A stretch of DNA of 64,000 bases from assembly GCF_013305725.1 (NCBI RefSeq), contig NZ_CP047883.1:475001-539000 (forward strand), read 5' to 3'. How positions within the stretch are numbered: position 1 is the first letter of the stretch; the number at the start of each line of letters is the position of its first letter. The position numbers and the translations under genes are program-made. Source of the stretch: Streptococcus mitis (lineage in GTDB: Bacteria > Bacillota > Bacilli > Lactobacillales > Streptococcaceae). Of this stretch, positions 23,631 through 34,036 are shown piece after piece. The notes beneath the pieces were generated by a model. It was not told the DNA's origin. It ran no database searches and saw only the letters and a list, made by a program, of their open reading frames with translations.

Positions 23631-24527
23631 ATGGAAAGTGTCGGAGATGTACTCAAACGTCAACCAAGTCGTTTTCACTATCAAGATTTGGTCCAGAAAA
23701 TCATGAAGGATCCTGATGTTGCGGCCTTTATCCAGCAGGAGTCCCTCAATCAGGACGAGTTGAACCGTAGTATTTCCAAGTTTAACCAATACATCACTGA
23801 GAGAGATAAATTCCTCCGAGGAGATACAGATTATATTGCCAAAGGCTACAAGCCTATACTAGTCATGAACCATGGCTATGCGGATGTTTCTTATGAAGAA
23901 ACTCCTGAACTAATCGCAGCTGAAAAAGAAGCGGCTATCAAGAAACGTCTCAACTTAATTAATTTTCCATCTAGCCTGAAAAATGTCAGTTTTTTAGATG
24001 TTTATCGTGATGATGTTCAGCGTTTCACTGTTCTAAAAAGAATGATAGAATTTGTTAACGATTACCCCAATAATTTGAAAGGTCTTTACTTGTATGGAGA
24101 CTTTGGTGTGGGTAAAAGTTTCATGGTGGCTGCCTTAGCCCATGATTTATCAGAAAAACGTGGTGTTTCATCCACTCTCCTCCACTATCCTAGCTTTGTC
24201 ATTGATGCCAAAAATGCCATTAGTGATGGCAGTGTTAAGACCTTGGTGGATGAGCTTAAACTTTCTGAAGTCCTGATTTTAGATGATATTGGTGCCGAGC
24301 AATCAACAGCTTGGGTGCGGGATGAAATCCTACAAGTTATTCTCCAATATCGGATGCAGGAAAATTTACCGACCTTTTTCACCTCCAACTTCAACTTTGA
24401 AGAATTGGAGCAGCATTTCGCTAAAGGGAAACATGGAAATGACGAAACCTGGGAAGCCAGACGCGTCATGGAACGCATCCGTTATTTGGCTGAGGAGACT
24501 CGTTTAGAAGGAGTGAACCGTCGATGA
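23631..24527 (+). CDS. dnaI: Primosomal helicase loader DnaI
   Basis: An AAA+ ATPase that loads the replicative helicase. The protein is 298 residues. The N-terminal helicase-binding part is followed by Walker A GDFGVGKS at 156-163, Walker B SEVLILDDIGAE, and the sensor segment FFTSNFNFEELEQHF. ATG 23631 lies directly after the dnaB stop. Its own stop overlaps the nitroreductase start by 4 bases. Confidence 0.95.
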   Translation: MESVGDVLKRQPSRFHYQDLVQKIMKDPDVAAFIQQESLNQDELNRSISKFNQYITERDKFLRGDTDYIAKGYKPILVMNHGYADVSYEETPELIAAEKEAAIKKRLNLINFPSSLKNVSFLDVYRDDVQRFTVLKRMIEFVNDYPNNLKGLYLYGDFGVGKSFMVAALAHDLSEKRGVSSTLLHYPSFVIDAKNAISDGSVKTLVDELKLSEVLILDDIGAEQSTAWVRDEILQVILQYRMQENLPTFFTSNFNFEELEQHFAKGKHGNDETWEARRVMERIRYLAEETRLEGVNRR

Positions 24528-25237
24528 CAGAAACGATTAAACTGATGAAAGCTCATAAGTCTGTTCGAAGATTTAAGGAGCAAGTCATCCCTCAGGAGGA
24601 TTTGACTGAAATCCTGACAGCAGCCCAGATGGCCTCGTCTTGGAAGAATTTTCAATCCTACTCTGTGATTGTGGTACGAAGTCAAGAAAAGAAAGATGCC
24701 TTGTATGAATTGGTACCTCAAGAAGCCATTCGACAGTCAGCTGTTTTCCTTCTCTTTGTCGGAGACTTGAACCGTGCAGAAAAGGGAGCACGACTCCATA
24801 CGGATACCTTCCAACCTCAAGGTGTAGAAGGTCTCTTGATTAGTTCGGTCGATGCGGCTCTTGCTGGCCAAAATGCTCTACTAGCAGCTGAAAGCTTGGG
24901 CTATGGCGGTGTCATTATTGGATTGGTGCGGTACAAGTCAGAAGAAGTAGCAGAACTCTTTAATTTGCCTGACTACACCTATCCTGTCTTTGGGATGGCA
25001 CTAGGACTACCAAATGAAGAACATGAAGTCAAACCTCGCTTGCCATTGAATCAAGTGGTATTTGAGGAAGAATATCAGGAACAAACAGTTGATGTGATTG
25101 AGGCTTATGACCGTGTACAGGCTGACTATGCTGGGGCGCGTGCAACCACAAGCTGGAGTCAGCGCCTAGCAGAACAGTTTGGTCAAGCTGAACCAAGCTC
25201 AACTAGAAAAAATCTTGAACAGAAGAAGTTATTGTAG
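24524..25237 (+). CDS. NADPH-dependent FMN nitroreductase
   Basis: A 237-residue flavoprotein of the NfsA/FRP type. It starts MTETIKLMKAHKSVRRFKEQVI with the FMN-binding HKSVRRF. It contains AAQMASSWKNFQSYSVIVV and GYGGVIIGLVRY, and the C-terminal KPRLPLNQVVFEE is typical of NfsA relatives. These reduce nitro-compounds, quinones or flavin. Its ATG overlaps the dnaI stop. The physiological substrate is unknown. Confidence 0.88.
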   Translation: MTETIKLMKAHKSVRRFKEQVIPQEDLTEILTAAQMASSWKNFQSYSVIVVRSQEKKDALYELVPQEAIRQSAVFLLFVGDLNRAEKGARLHTDTFQPQGVEGLLISSVDAALAGQNALLAAESLGYGGVIIGLVRYKSEEVAELFNLPDYTYPVFGMALGLPNEEHEVKPRLPLNQVVFEEEYQEQTVDVIEAYDRVQADYAGARATTSWSQRLAEQFGQAEPSSTRKNLEQKKLL

Positions 25238-25250
25238 AAAGTGAGAAATT

Positions 25251-26561
25251 ATGGCCCTACCAACTATTGCCATTGTAGGACGTCCCAATGTTGGGAAATC
25301 AACCCTATTTAATCGGATCGCTGGTGAGCGAATCTCCATTGTAGAAGATGTCGAAGGAGTGACACGTGACCGTATCTATGCAACGGGTGAGTGGCTCAAT
25401 CGTTCGTTTAGCATGATTGATACAGGAGGAATCGATGATGTCGATGCTCCTTTCATGGAACAAATCAAGCACCAGGCAGAAATTGCCATGGAAGAAGCAG
25501 ATGTTATCGTCTTTGTCGTGTCTGGTAAGGAAGGAATTACCGATGCAGACGAATATGTAGCCCGTAAACTTTATAAGACCCACAAACCAGTTATCCTCGC
25601 AGTTAACAAGGTGGACAACCCTGAGATGCGAAATGATATCTATGATTTCTATGCTCTCGGTTTGGGTGAACCACTGCCAATCTCATCTGTCCATGGGATC
25701 GGTACAGGAGATGTGCTAGATGCCATCGTGGAAAATCTTCCAAATGAATATGAGGAAGAAAATCCAGATGTCATTAAGTTTAGTTTGATTGGTCGTCCAA
25801 ACGTTGGAAAGTCAAGTTTGATCAATGCTATCTTGGGAGAAGACCGTGTCATTGCTAGTCCCGTTGCTGGAACAACTCGTGATGCAATTGATACCCACTT
25901 TACAGATACAGATGGTCAAGAGTTTACCATGATTGATACGGCTGGTATGCGTAAGTCTGGTAAGGTTTATGAAAATACTGAGAAATACTCTGTCATGCGT
26001 GCCATGCGTGCTATTGACCGTTCAGATGTGGTCTTAATGGTCATCAATGCGGAAGAAGGCATTCGTGAATACGACAAGCGTATCGCAGGATTTGCCCATG
26101 AAGCTGGTAAAGGGATGATTATCGTGGTCAACAAGTGGGATACACTTGAAAAAGATAACCACACTATGAAAAACTGGGAAGAAGATATTCGTGAGCAGTT
26201 CCAGTACCTGCCTTATGCACCGATTATCTTTGTATCAGCCTTGACCAAGCAACGTCTCCACAAACTTCCTGAGATGATTAAGCAAATCAGCGAAAGTCAA
26301 AACACACGTATTCCATCAGCTGTCTTGAACGATGTGATTATGGATGCTATTGCCATCAACCCAACACCGACAGACAAAGGGAAACGCCTCAAGATTTTCT
26401 ATGCGACCCAAGTGGCAACCAAACCACCAACCTTTGTTATCTTTGTCAACGAAGAAGAACTCATGCACTTTTCTTACCTGCGTTTCTTGGAAAATCAAAT
26501 CCGCAAGGCCTTTGTCTTTGAGGGAACTCCGATTCATCTCATCGCAAGAAAACGTAAATAA
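25251..26561 (+). CDS. der: Ribosome-associated GTPase Der (EngA)
   Basis: Der has two tandem GTPase domains and a KH-like C-terminal domain and acts in 50S ribosome assembly. The 436 residues show G1 motifs at 10-18 (GRPNVGKST) and again from 181 (GRPNVGKSS), with DTGG/DTAG and NKVD/NKWD in each copy. The C-terminal domain ends [17 protein letters not shown] terminator follows at once. Confidence 0.97.
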
Positions 26562-26569
26562 AAAAGTAG

Positions 26570-26598
26570 AATCTGGAATGACATTTCCAGATTTTTTT
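26570..26598 (+). terminator. Terminator after der
   Basis: AATCTGGAA (26570-26578) and TTCCAGATT (26585-26593) around a short loop, then a T run. Confidence 0.9.
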
Positions 26599-26644
26599 GA
26601 TAGAATGAAGTTGAAGAAAACGCTATCAAAAAGAGGTGCCGCTG

Positions 26645-26980
26645 ATGGAACATTTATTTAAATTCTTACTTTTAGCACCGTACTTTTATTTTGATAACTG
26701 GATTGAAAAGGCCAACAGAAATAGTAAATTTTTCCCGATTTTTTACTATTTTTACTGGGTTTACATCCCCCTTTATTCTCTTTTTAGCCTTGCTTGGACA
26801 GTTGTTTCAGTTCTGTTTTTCAATATCGTCTTGAGAAATGTGACAGATATCAAGTTTTGGGGCATTTGGTTTCTTTTTCTTCTGCTAGCTATTGGTCTGA
26901 ATTGGTTAACTTATTCCTGTTTCAGAAAAATGTTTCGCTTGAGACGGGAGCTAGGGAAGTCTAAAGGCGGCAAGCATTGA
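26645..26980 (+). CDS. Small membrane protein, paralogue of the next gene
   Basis: A 111-residue protein from ATG 26645 (MEHLFKFLLLAPYFYFDNWI), with AGAGGTG upstream; an earlier GTG overlaps that ribosome site. About three membrane segments are followed by a basic tail KMFRLRRELGKSKGGKH. It is clearly related to the protein at 27046-27393: both share the NADRNSKIFPI-type segment, YYFYW and the same tail. Function unknown. Confidence 0.65.
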   Translation: MEHLFKFLLLAPYFYFDNWIEKANRNSKFFPIFYYFYWVYIPLYSLFSLAWTVVSVLFFNIVLRNVTDIKFWGIWFLFLLLAIGLNWLTYSCFRKMFRLRRELGKSKGGKH

Positions 26981-27045
26981 TTTATATTGGTAATAACATT
27001 TAATAGAACGAAACTAAAGAAAACAATTTCAAAGAGGAGGTGTCG

Positions 27046-27393
27046 ATGATGATACTGTCGTTTAATTGGTTTCATTTGATACTCTTATTTCCTTGTTTAT
27101 ATTTTTTCTATTGGATAGACAATGCTGACAGAAACAGTAAAATTTTCCCCATCTTATACTATTTTTACTGGATTTATATTTCCCTTTTAGCTCTGTTTAG
27201 CATGGATATGACAATTTTATCATTCTTATTTTTCCCTTTTGTTCTAAATTATGTATCAGATGCTAGTGATTGGGGTGTTTGGTTTCTTTTGATAGTCTTA
27301 TCTCTAGGCAGTGACTGGTTAACCTATATCTTTTTCAAAAAAATGTTTCGCTTGAGACGGGAACTAGGACAATCTAAAGGCGAAAGGCATTGA
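27046..27393 (+). CDS. Small membrane protein, paralogue of the previous gene
   Basis: A 115-residue protein from ATG 27046, after GAGGAGG (27034-27040). About three membrane segments. WIDNADRNSKIFPILYYFYW and the tail KKMFRLRRELGQSKGERH match the upstream gene closely, so this is a tandem duplication. The conserved DNA includes the sequence around the stop codon. Function unknown. Confidence 0.65.
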   Translation: MMILSFNWFHLILLFPCLYFFYWIDNADRNSKIFPILYYFYWIYISLLALFSMDMTILSFLFFPFVLNYVSDASDWGVWFLLIVLSLGSDWLTYIFFKKMFRLRRELGQSKGERH

Positions 27394-27426
27394 TTTATAT
27401 CGGTTTCTATTTATAGGAGGTAGCTT

Positions 27427-27714
27427 ATGGCACATCTAAAATCATTTATTACACGCTATTCCAAGGTTTATATTGGTTTAGTTCTGCTGATCTGGCTGGC
27501 TTTCTTCTTTGTTCCTTGGGGCAGTCCGATTCTGGGGGGGAAGATTGACCTCTTCAGCATACAGAAAGTCTTGCTAGTTTTTGGCATTCTGTCCATTTTG
27601 ATGGCCTTGTTGTCCAAGAAAGTCAGTCTATTTGTTTTTGGACTTATCTGTTGTCTTTCTCTTTGGATTAATCTATTTATCCTATTTGCCATTTTGCCGA
27701 TTTTTGGAAATTAA
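27427..27714 (+). CDS. Small membrane protein
   Basis: A 95-residue protein with three membrane segments (about 13-31, 46-63 and 68-90) and few charged residues. ATG 27427 follows AGGAGG. It differs from the two paralogues before it but is probably in the same transcript. No family is recognised. Confidence 0.6.
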   Translation: MAHLKSFITRYSKVYIGLVLLIWLAFFFVPWGSPILGGKIDLFSIQKVLLVFGILSILMALLSKKVSLFVFGLICCLSLWINLFILFAILPIFGN

Positions 27715-27731
27715 ACACTTAAAAAATAGAG

Positions 27732-27762
27732 AGAGGTTAGCTTGGAAACTAGCCTCTTTTTC
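27732..27762 (+). terminator. Terminator before secA
   Basis: AGAGGTTAG (27732-27740) and CTAGCCTCT (27749-27757) around 8 bases, followed by a T run. Confidence 0.9.
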
Positions 27763-27785
27763 CATTTTGAAATGGGGATTCTTCC

Positions 27786-27814
27786 TTGAAAATAATCAGT
27801 AATTGTGCTAAAAT
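27786..27814 (+). promoter_or_regulatory. secA promoter
   Basis: TTGAAA (27786-27791), a 17-base spacer and TAAAAT (27809-27814), 45 bases before the secA ATG. Confidence 0.7.
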
Positions 27815-27859
27815 TAAAAGAACATTCTAAAATATTCGGAATTTAAAGTAAGGAAAAAC

Positions 27860-30373
27860 ATGGCTAATATTTTAAAAACAATTATCGAAAATGATAAAGG
27901 AGAAATCCGTCGTCTGGAAAAGATGGCTGACAAGGTTTTCAAATACGAAGACCAAATGGCTGCTTTGACAGATGACCAACTAAAAGCAAAAACAGTTGAA
28001 TTTAAAGAACGTTATCAAAATGGAGAATCACTGGATTCATTGCTTTATGAAGCATTTGCGGTTGTCCGTGAGGGTGCCAAACGTGTCCTAGGTCTCTTCC
28101 CATATAAGGTTCAGGTTATGGGGGGAATCGTTCTTCACCATGGTGACGTGCCAGAGATGCGTACAGGGGAAGGAAAAACCTTGACTGCGACTATGCCAGT
28201 ATACCTCAATGCTCTTTCAGGTAAAGGGGTTCACGTAGTTACGGTCAATGAATATCTATCAGAACGTGACGCGACTGAGATGGGTGAATTGTACTCATGG
28301 CTTGGTTTGTCAGTAGGGATTAACTTGGCTGCCAAATCTCCAATGGAGAAAAAAGAAGCCTATGAGTGTGATATTACCTACTCAACCAACTCAGAAATCG
28401 GATTTGACTACCTTCGTGACAACATGGTCGTTCGTGCTGAAAACATGGTACAACGCCCGCTTAACTATGCCTTGGTCGATGAGGTTGACTCTATCTTGAT
28501 TGACGAGGCCCGTACACCTTTGATCGTATCAGGTGCTAACGCAGTTGAAACCAGTCAGCTCTACCACATGGCAGACCACTATGTAAAATCTTTGGACAAA
28601 GACGACTACATCATCGATGTGCAGTCTAAGACTATTGGTTTGTCTGATTCAGGGATTGATAAGGCTGAAAGCTACTTCAAACTTGAAAATCTCTATGACA
28701 TCGAAAACGTAGCTCTGACTCACTTTATCGATAACGCCCTTCGTGCCAACTACATCATGCTTCTCGATATTGACTATGTCGTGAGCGAAGAGCAAGAAAT
28801 TCTGATCGTCGACCAATTTACGGGTCGTACTATGGAAGGTCGTCGTTATTCTGATGGATTGCACCAAGCCATTGAAGCTAAAGAAGGTGTGCCAATTCAG
28901 GATGAAACCAAGACATCTGCCTCAATCACTTACCAAAACCTCTTCCGTATGTACAAGAAATTGTCTGGTATGACGGGTACAGGTAAGACTGAGGAAGAAG
29001 AATTCCGTGAAATCTACAACATTCGTGTTATTCCAATCCCAACAAACCGTCCTGTTCAACGTATTGACCACTCAGACCTTCTTTATGCAAGTATCGAGGC
29101 TAAGTTTAAGGCGGTTGTTGAAGATGTTAAGGCTCGTTACCAAAAAGGTCAGCCTGTCTTGGTTGGTACAGTAGCGGTTGAAACCAGTGATTACATTTCT
29201 AAGAAATTGGTCGCAGCTGGCGTTCCTCACGAAGTCCTAAATGCTAAAAACCACTATAAAGAAGCCCAAATCATCATGAATGCTGGTCAACGTGGTGCCG
29301 TTACTATCGCAACAAACATGGCGGGTCGTGGTACTGACATCAAGCTTGGTGAAGGGGTTCGCGAATTGGGTGGACTTTGTGTTATTGGTACAGAACGCCA
29401 TGAAAGTCGTCGTATCGATAACCAGCTTCGTGGACGTTCAGGTCGTCAAGGAGACCCAGGTGAGTCACAATTCTATCTCTCTCTTGAAGATGATTTGATG
29501 AAACGTTTTGGTTCTGAACGTTTGAAGGGAATCTTTGAACGTCTCAACATGTCTGAGGAGGCCATTGAGTCTCGTATGTTGACACGTCAGGTTGAAGCAG
29601 CGCAAAAACGTGTCGAAGGAAATAACTACGATACCCGTAAACAAGTCCTTCAATATGATGATGTCATGCGTGAACAACGTGAGATTATCTACGCTCAACG
29701 TTACGACGTCATCACTGCAGATCGTGATTTGGCACCTGAAATTCAGGCAATGATCAAACGCACGATTGGTCGTGTCGTTGATGGTCATGCGCGTGCCAAA
29801 CAAGATGAAAAACTAGAAGCAATTTTGAACTTTGCTAAGTACAACTTGCTTCCTGAAGATTCTATTACGATGGAAGACTTGTCAGGCTTGTCTGATAAGG
29901 CAATTAAGGAAGAGCTCTTCCAACGTGCCTTGCAAGTTTACGATAGTCAGGTTTCAAAACTACGCGATGAAGAAGCAGTGAAAGAATTCCAAAAAGTCTT
30001 GATTCTACGAGTGGTGGATAACAAGTGGACAGATCATATCGATGCCCTCGATCAATTGCGTAACGCGGTTGGACTTCGTGGTTATGCTCAGAACAACCCT
30101 GTTGTTGAGTATCAGGCGGAAGGTTTCCGTATGTTTAATGACATGATTGGTTCGATTGAGTTTGATGTGACACGCTTGATGATGAAAGCACAAATTCATG
30201 AACAAGAAAGACCACAAGCAGAACACCATATCAGTACAACAGCGACTCGTAATATCGCTGCCCACCAAGCAAATATGCCTGAAAATCTGGATTTGAGCCA
30301 GATTGGACGCAATGAACTTTGCCCATGTGGTTCTGGTAAGAAGTTTAAAAACTGTCACGGTAAAAGACAATAA
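27860..30373 (+). CDS. secA: Preprotein translocase ATPase SecA
   Basis: SecA drives export through SecYEG. The 837 residues are the normal Firmicute length for the housekeeping SecA1. The nucleotide site GEGKT is at 103-107, the Walker B-like segment is [15 protein letters not shown], and [13 protein letters not shown] and [11 protein letters not shown] lie in the second motor domain. A C-terminal zinc motif [15 protein letters not shown] ends the protein. It stands alone with its own promoter. This does not look like the accessory SecA2, which is usually shorter and sits with glycoprotein export genes. Confidence 0.97.
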   Translation: MANILKTIIENDKGEIRRLEKMADKVFKYEDQMAALTDDQLKAKTVEFKERYQNGESLDSLLYEAFAVVREGAKRVLGLFPYKVQVMGGIVLHHGDVPEMRTGEGKTLTATMPVYLNALSGKGVHVVTVNEYLSERDATEMGELYSWLGLSVGINLAAKSPMEKKEAYECDITYSTNSEIGFDYLRDNMVVRAENMVQRPLNYALVDEVDSILIDEARTPLIVSGANAVETSQLYHMADHYVKSLDKDDYIIDVQSKTIGLSDSGIDKAESYFKLENLYDIENVALTHFIDNALRANYIMLLDIDYVVSEEQEILIVDQFTGRTMEGRRYSDGLHQAIEAKEGVPIQDETKTSASITYQNLFRMYKKLSGMTGTGKTEEEEFREIYNIRVIPIPTNRPVQRIDHSDLLYASIEAKFKAVVEDVKARYQKGQPVLVGTVAVETSDYISKKLVAAGVPHEVLNAKNHYKEAQIIMNAGQRGAVTIATNMAGRGTDIKLGEGVRELGGLCVIGTERHESRRIDNQLRGRSGRQGDPGESQFYLSLEDDLMKRFGSERLKGIFERLNMSEEAIESRMLTRQVEAAQKRVEGNNYDTRKQVLQYDDVMREQREIIYAQRYDVITADRDLAPEIQAMIKRTIGRVVDGHARAKQDEKLEAILNFAKYNLLPEDSITMEDLSGLSDKAIKEELFQRALQVYDSQVSKLRDEEAVKEFQKVLILRVVDNKWTDHIDALDQLRNAVGLRGYAQNNPVVEYQAEGFRMFNDMIGSIEFDVTRLMMKAQIHEQERPQAEHHISTTATRNIAAHQANMPENLDLSQIGRNELCPCGSGKKFKNCHGKRQ

Positions 30374-30391
30374 AATGAGATAGTTTAGAGG

Positions 30392-30430
30392 CGGATACCT
30401 TGTGAAAAGTAAATTTTTACTTGGTATCCG
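30392..30430 (+). terminator. Two-tier hairpin between secA and aroG
   Basis: CGGATACC (30392-30399) pairs with GGTATCCG (30423-30430), and an inner AAGTAAA pairs with TTTACTT. The following T content is modest, so this may be a weak secA terminator or a leader structure of the DAHP synthase genes. Confidence 0.5.
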
Positions 30431-30453
30431 TTTACTTTATAAGGAGATGAGTT

Positions 30454-31485
30454 ATGGTATTTACAGCAAAAAGTCCTAAAATTAATATTGAAGAAGTTCG
30501 TGCCTTATCAAAATTAGAAGGCCAAGCTTTGGAGAGAAAATCACAGCGCGATCAAGAGCTAGAAGCCATTATACGTGGAGAAGACCAGCGGATTCTCTTG
30601 GTAATCGGGCCATGCTCATCTGACAATGAAGAAGCTGTTCTTGAGTACGCTAAGCGTTTGGCAGCTTTGCAAGAAGAAGTGGCAGACCGTATCTTTATGG
30701 TTATGCGTGTTTATACTGCCAAACCTCGTACCAACGGAGATGGCTATAAGGGCTTGATTCACCAGCCTAATGCGACAGAAGCGCCTAGTCTTATAAATGG
30801 AATCAAAGCAGTTCGCCATCTTCATTATCGTGTTATCACGGAAACAGGTATGACGACAGCTGACGAAATGCTTTATCCTGAAAATCTTCCGCTTGTAGAT
30901 GATTTGATTTCTTACATGGCAGTTGGTGCTCGTTCAGTTGAAGATCAGCAACACCGCTTTGTGGCCAGTGGAGCAGATTTCGCGACTGGCTTTAAAAATC
31001 CAACCTCTGGAAATCTCAATGTCATGTTTAATGGAATTTATGCTGCTCAAAATAAACAAAGCTTCCTTTTCTTAGGAAAAGAAGTGGAAACAACTGGGAA
31101 CCCGCTTTCGCACGCCATTCTTCGTGGAGCGATCAATGAGTATGGTAAGAATATTCCTAACTACTACTATGATAATTTGATGGATACCATTGCCCAATAT
31201 GAGAAAATGGGCTTGGAAAATCCTTTTATCATTGTGGACACCAATCATGACAATTCTGGTAAGCAATACATGGACCAGATTCGAATTGTCCGCCAGACCT
31301 TAATTAATCGTGATTGGAATGAAAAAATCAAGCAGTACGTTCGTGGCTTTATGATTGAGTCTTATCTAGAAGACGGCCGTCAAAACGAACCAGAAGTATT
31401 TGGCAAGTCTATCACGGACCCTTGCCTAGGCTGGGAAAATACAGAAGCCCTTGTCAGAGAAATCTACCAAACGCTAGGAGAATAA
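30454..31485 (+). CDS. aroG: DAHP synthase, first tandem copy
   Basis: 3-deoxy-D-arabino-heptulosonate-7-phosphate synthase condenses phosphoenolpyruvate and erythrose-4-phosphate, the first step to aromatic amino acids. The protein is 343 residues of the type I (AroF/G/H) class, with [36 protein letters not shown] and [13 protein letters not shown] 30454 follows AAGGAG. The second copy starts one base after its stop. The two share most residues but differ in the N-terminal 30 and in scattered positions, which may mean different feedback control. Confidence 0.93.
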   Translation: MVFTAKSPKINIEEVRALSKLEGQALERKSQRDQELEAIIRGEDQRILLVIGPCSSDNEEAVLEYAKRLAALQEEVADRIFMVMRVYTAKPRTNGDGYKGLIHQPNATEAPSLINGIKAVRHLHYRVITETGMTTADEMLYPENLPLVDDLISYMAVGARSVEDQQHRFVASGADFATGFKNPTSGNLNVMFNGIYAAQNKQSFLFLGKEVETTGNPLSHAILRGAINEYGKNIPNYYYDNLMDTIAQYEKMGLENPFIIVDTNHDNSGKQYMDQIRIVRQTLINRDWNEKIKQYVRGFMIESYLEDGRQNEPEVFGKSITDPCLGWENTEALVREIYQTLGE

Positions 31486-31486
31486 G

Positions 31487-32518
31487 ATGGCATTTATTGA
31501 AAAAGGTCAAGAAATCGATATTGAAGCAATCAAGGCAGAAACCCAATTGTCTGCGGAAGCCTTGCGTCTAAAAGAGCGTCGTGATAGAGAATTGGCAGAC
31601 ATTATTTCAGGAGAAGATGACCGTATCCTTTTGGTGATTGGTCCTTGCTCTTCTGATAATGAAGAGGCTGTCTTGGAATATGCCCGCCGTTTATCTGCCT
31701 TGCAGAAGAAGGTGGCGGACAAGATTTTCATGGTTATGCGTGTTTATACTGCCAAACCTCGTACTAACGGAGACGGCTATAAAGGTTTGGTTCACCAACC
31801 AGATACTTCTAAGGCTCCAAGTCTGATTAACGGTTTGCAGGCTGTGCGCCAGTTGCACTACCGCGTGATTACAGAGACAGGTTTGACAACGGCAGATGAG
31901 ATGCTTTATCCATCAAATCTGGTTTTGGTAGATGATTTGGTCAGCTACCATGCTGTGGGGGCTCGTTCTGTGGAAGACCAAGAGCACCGCTTTGTGGCCT
32001 CAGGGATTGATGCACCGGTCGGGATGAAAAATCCAACTTCTGGAAACCTTGGGGTCATGTTTAACGGTATCTATGCCGCTCAGAACAAACAAACCTTCCT
32101 CTTTCATGGTCAAGAAGTTGAAACTTCAGGAAATCCCTTGGCTCACGTCATCCTTCGTGGTGCAGTTAATGAATATGGGAAAAATGAGCCTAACTTTTAC
32201 TATGAAACTTTGCTAAATGCCATTGAACGTTATGAGACAATGGGACTTGAAAATCCCTTTATCCTCATTGATACCAACCATGATAATTCTGGCAAGCAAT
32301 ATATGGAGCAGATTCGAATTGTTCGTCAGACCTTGCAGAATCGTGATTGGAATGAGAAGATTAAAAAGATAGTTCGAGGCTTTATGATTGAATCTTACCT
32401 AGCAGATGGTCGTCAAAACCAACCAGAGGTCTTTGGTTGCTCTATTACGGATCCTTGCCTAGGTTGGGAAAATACAGAGGCCTTGGTAGAAGAGATTTAC
32501 GCTACCTTGACAAAATAA
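31487..32518 (+). CDS. aroG: DAHP synthase, second tandem copy
   Basis: Same reaction and length (343 residues) as the gene before it. It keeps [18 protein letters not shown], the RTNGDGYKG substrate segment and [10 protein letters not shown]. Differences include [15 protein letters not shown] versus [15 protein letters not shown] and a more divergent N-terminus ([19 protein letters not shown]). Keeping both copies in an operon suggests that they respond to different aromatic end products. Which one responds to which is not visible in the sequence. Confidence 0.93.
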   Translation: MAFIEKGQEIDIEAIKAETQLSAEALRLKERRDRELADIISGEDDRILLVIGPCSSDNEEAVLEYARRLSALQKKVADKIFMVMRVYTAKPRTNGDGYKGLVHQPDTSKAPSLINGLQAVRQLHYRVITETGLTTADEMLYPSNLVLVDDLVSYHAVGARSVEDQEHRFVASGIDAPVGMKNPTSGNLGVMFNGIYAAQNKQTFLFHGQEVETSGNPLAHVILRGAVNEYGKNEPNFYYETLLNAIERYETMGLENPFILIDTNHDNSGKQYMEQIRIVRQTLQNRDWNEKIKKIVRGFMIESYLADGRQNQPEVFGCSITDPCLGWENTEALVEEIYATLTK

Positions 32519-32529
32519 GTGAAAAGGAT

Positions 32530-32555
32530 GGAGTTGGGGAATCTCAACTCCTTTT
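32530..32555 (+). terminator. Terminator-like hairpin just before acpS
   Basis: GGAGTTG (32530-32536) and CAACTCC (32545-32551) around 8 bases, followed by TTTT. It ends only 7-11 bases before the acpS start codon, so it must either lower acpS expression or hide its ribosome-binding region. Confidence 0.65.
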
Positions 32556-32562
32556 GATGAGA

Positions 32563-32925
32563 ATGATAGTTGGACACGGAATTGACATCGAAGAATTGGC
32601 TTCGATAGAAAGCGCAGTTACACGACATGAAGGCTTTGCTAAGCGCGTGCTGACCGCTAAGGAAATGGAGCGCTTCACCAGTCTCAAAGGGCGCAGGCAA
32701 ATAGAATATTTAGCTGGTCGCTGGTCGGCTAAAGAAGCCTTTTCTAAGGCAATGGGAACGGGTATTGGCAAGCTCAGTTTTCAGGATTTGGAAGTCTTGA
32801 ATAATGAACGCGGGGCGCCTTATTTTAGTCAGTCACCATTTTCAGGAAAGATTTGGCTGTCTATCAGCCACACCGATCAGTTTGTGACAGCCAGTGTCAT
32901 TTTGGAGGAAAATCATGAAAGCTAG
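32563..32925 (+). CDS. acpS: Holo-[acyl-carrier-protein] synthase
   Basis: AcpS transfers 4'-phosphopantetheine from CoA to acyl carrier protein. It has 120 residues from ATG 32563 ([19 protein letters not shown]); ATG 32557, two codons earlier, is equally possible. Key motifs are GHGIDIEE near the start, the Mg2+-binding [16 protein letters not shown] near 60, and [17 protein letters not shown]. No strong ribosome site is visible, and a hairpin lies right before it. Its end overlaps the alr start by 11 bases. Confidence 0.94.
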   Translation: MIVGHGIDIEELASIESAVTRHEGFAKRVLTAKEMERFTSLKGRRQIEYLAGRWSAKEAFSKAMGTGIGKLSFQDLEVLNNERGAPYFSQSPFSGKIWLSISHTDQFVTASVILEENHES

Positions 32926-34018
32926 TCCACATAGACCAACCAAGGCTCTGATTCATCTGGGAGCTATTCGACAAAATATTCAGCAAATGGGAGCTCATAT
33001 CCCTCAAGGAACGCTCAAATTTGCAGTAGTCAAGGCTAATGCCTATGGGCATGGGGCTGTTGCTGTTGCGACGGCTATTCAAGATGATGTTGATGGTTTT
33101 TGCGTTTCGAATATTGATGAAGCCATTGAACTCAGACAGGCTGGACTCAGCAAGCGAATCCTCATTTTAGGAGTTTCTGACATCGAAGCTGTTTCTCTTG
33201 CTAAAGAATACGATATCACCTTGACTGTGGCTGGACTGGAGTGGATTCAAGCACTCTTAGATAAGGAAGTGAACCTAACTGGATTGACAGTCCACCTCAA
33301 GATTGATTCAGGAATGGGACGGATTGGTTTTCGAGAGGCCAGTGAAGCTAATCTGGCTCAAGACTTGCTCAAGCAACATGGTGCTCGTGTTGAGGGAATT
33401 TTTACCCACTTTGCTACTGCAGACGAGGAATCAGATGACTACTTTAATGCCCAGTTAGAACGGTTTAAAACTATTTTAGCCAGTATGAAAGGTCTTCCAG
33501 AGCTGGTTCATGCTAGCAATTCTGCAACGACCCTTTGGCATGCAGAGACTATTTTCAATGCGGTCCGTATGGGAGACGCTATGTATGGTCTTAACCCTAG
33601 TGGAGAGGTCTTGGACTTGCCCTATGACTTGACTCCAGCCTTGACCTTGGAATCGGCTCTGGTTCATGTCAAGACAGTTTCAGCTGGAGCTTGCATGGGC
33701 TACGGAGCGACCTATCAGGCGGATAGCGAGCAAGTCATCGCGACCGTGCCAATCGGCTATGCGGATGGTTGGACACGAGATATGCAGAATTTCATGGTCT
33801 TGGTAGATGGGCAAGCTTGCCCAATTGTTGGACGAGTTTCTATGGACCAAATCACTATTCGTCTGCCTAAGCTTTATCCCTTAGGAACCAAAGTCACCCT
33901 CATTGGTTCTAATGGGGGCAAGGAGATCACAGCTACTCAGGTAGCGACCTACCGTGGAACCATTAACTATGAAGTGGTTTGTCTTCTCAGCGACCGCATT
34001 CCGAGAGAATATTATTAG
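32915..34018 (+). CDS. alr: Alanine racemase
   Basis: A PLP enzyme that makes D-alanine for peptidoglycan and teichoic acids. The protein is 367 residues from ATG 32915 ([20 protein letters not shown]), with GGAGG 6 bases upstream inside acpS. The PLP lysine is K40 in [12 protein letters not shown], and the second catalytic residue, a tyrosine, is expected in CMGYGATYQ. The acpS-alr overlap is the usual streptococcal arrangement. Confidence 0.96.
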   Translation: MKASPHRPTKALIHLGAIRQNIQQMGAHIPQGTLKFAVVKANAYGHGAVAVATAIQDDVDGFCVSNIDEAIELRQAGLSKRILILGVSDIEAVSLAKEYDITLTVAGLEWIQALLDKEVNLTGLTVHLKIDSGMGRIGFREASEANLAQDLLKQHGARVEGIFTHFATADEESDDYFNAQLERFKTILASMKGLPELVHASNSATTLWHAETIFNAVRMGDAMYGLNPSGEVLDLPYDLTPALTLESALVHVKTVSAGACMGYGATYQADSEQVIATVPIGYADGWTRDMQNFMVLVDGQACPIVGRVSMDQITIRLPKLYPLGTKVTLIGSNGGKEITATQVATYRGTINYEVVCLLSDRIPREYY

Positions 34019-34036
34019 AAAAGAAAGGAGTGGAGC

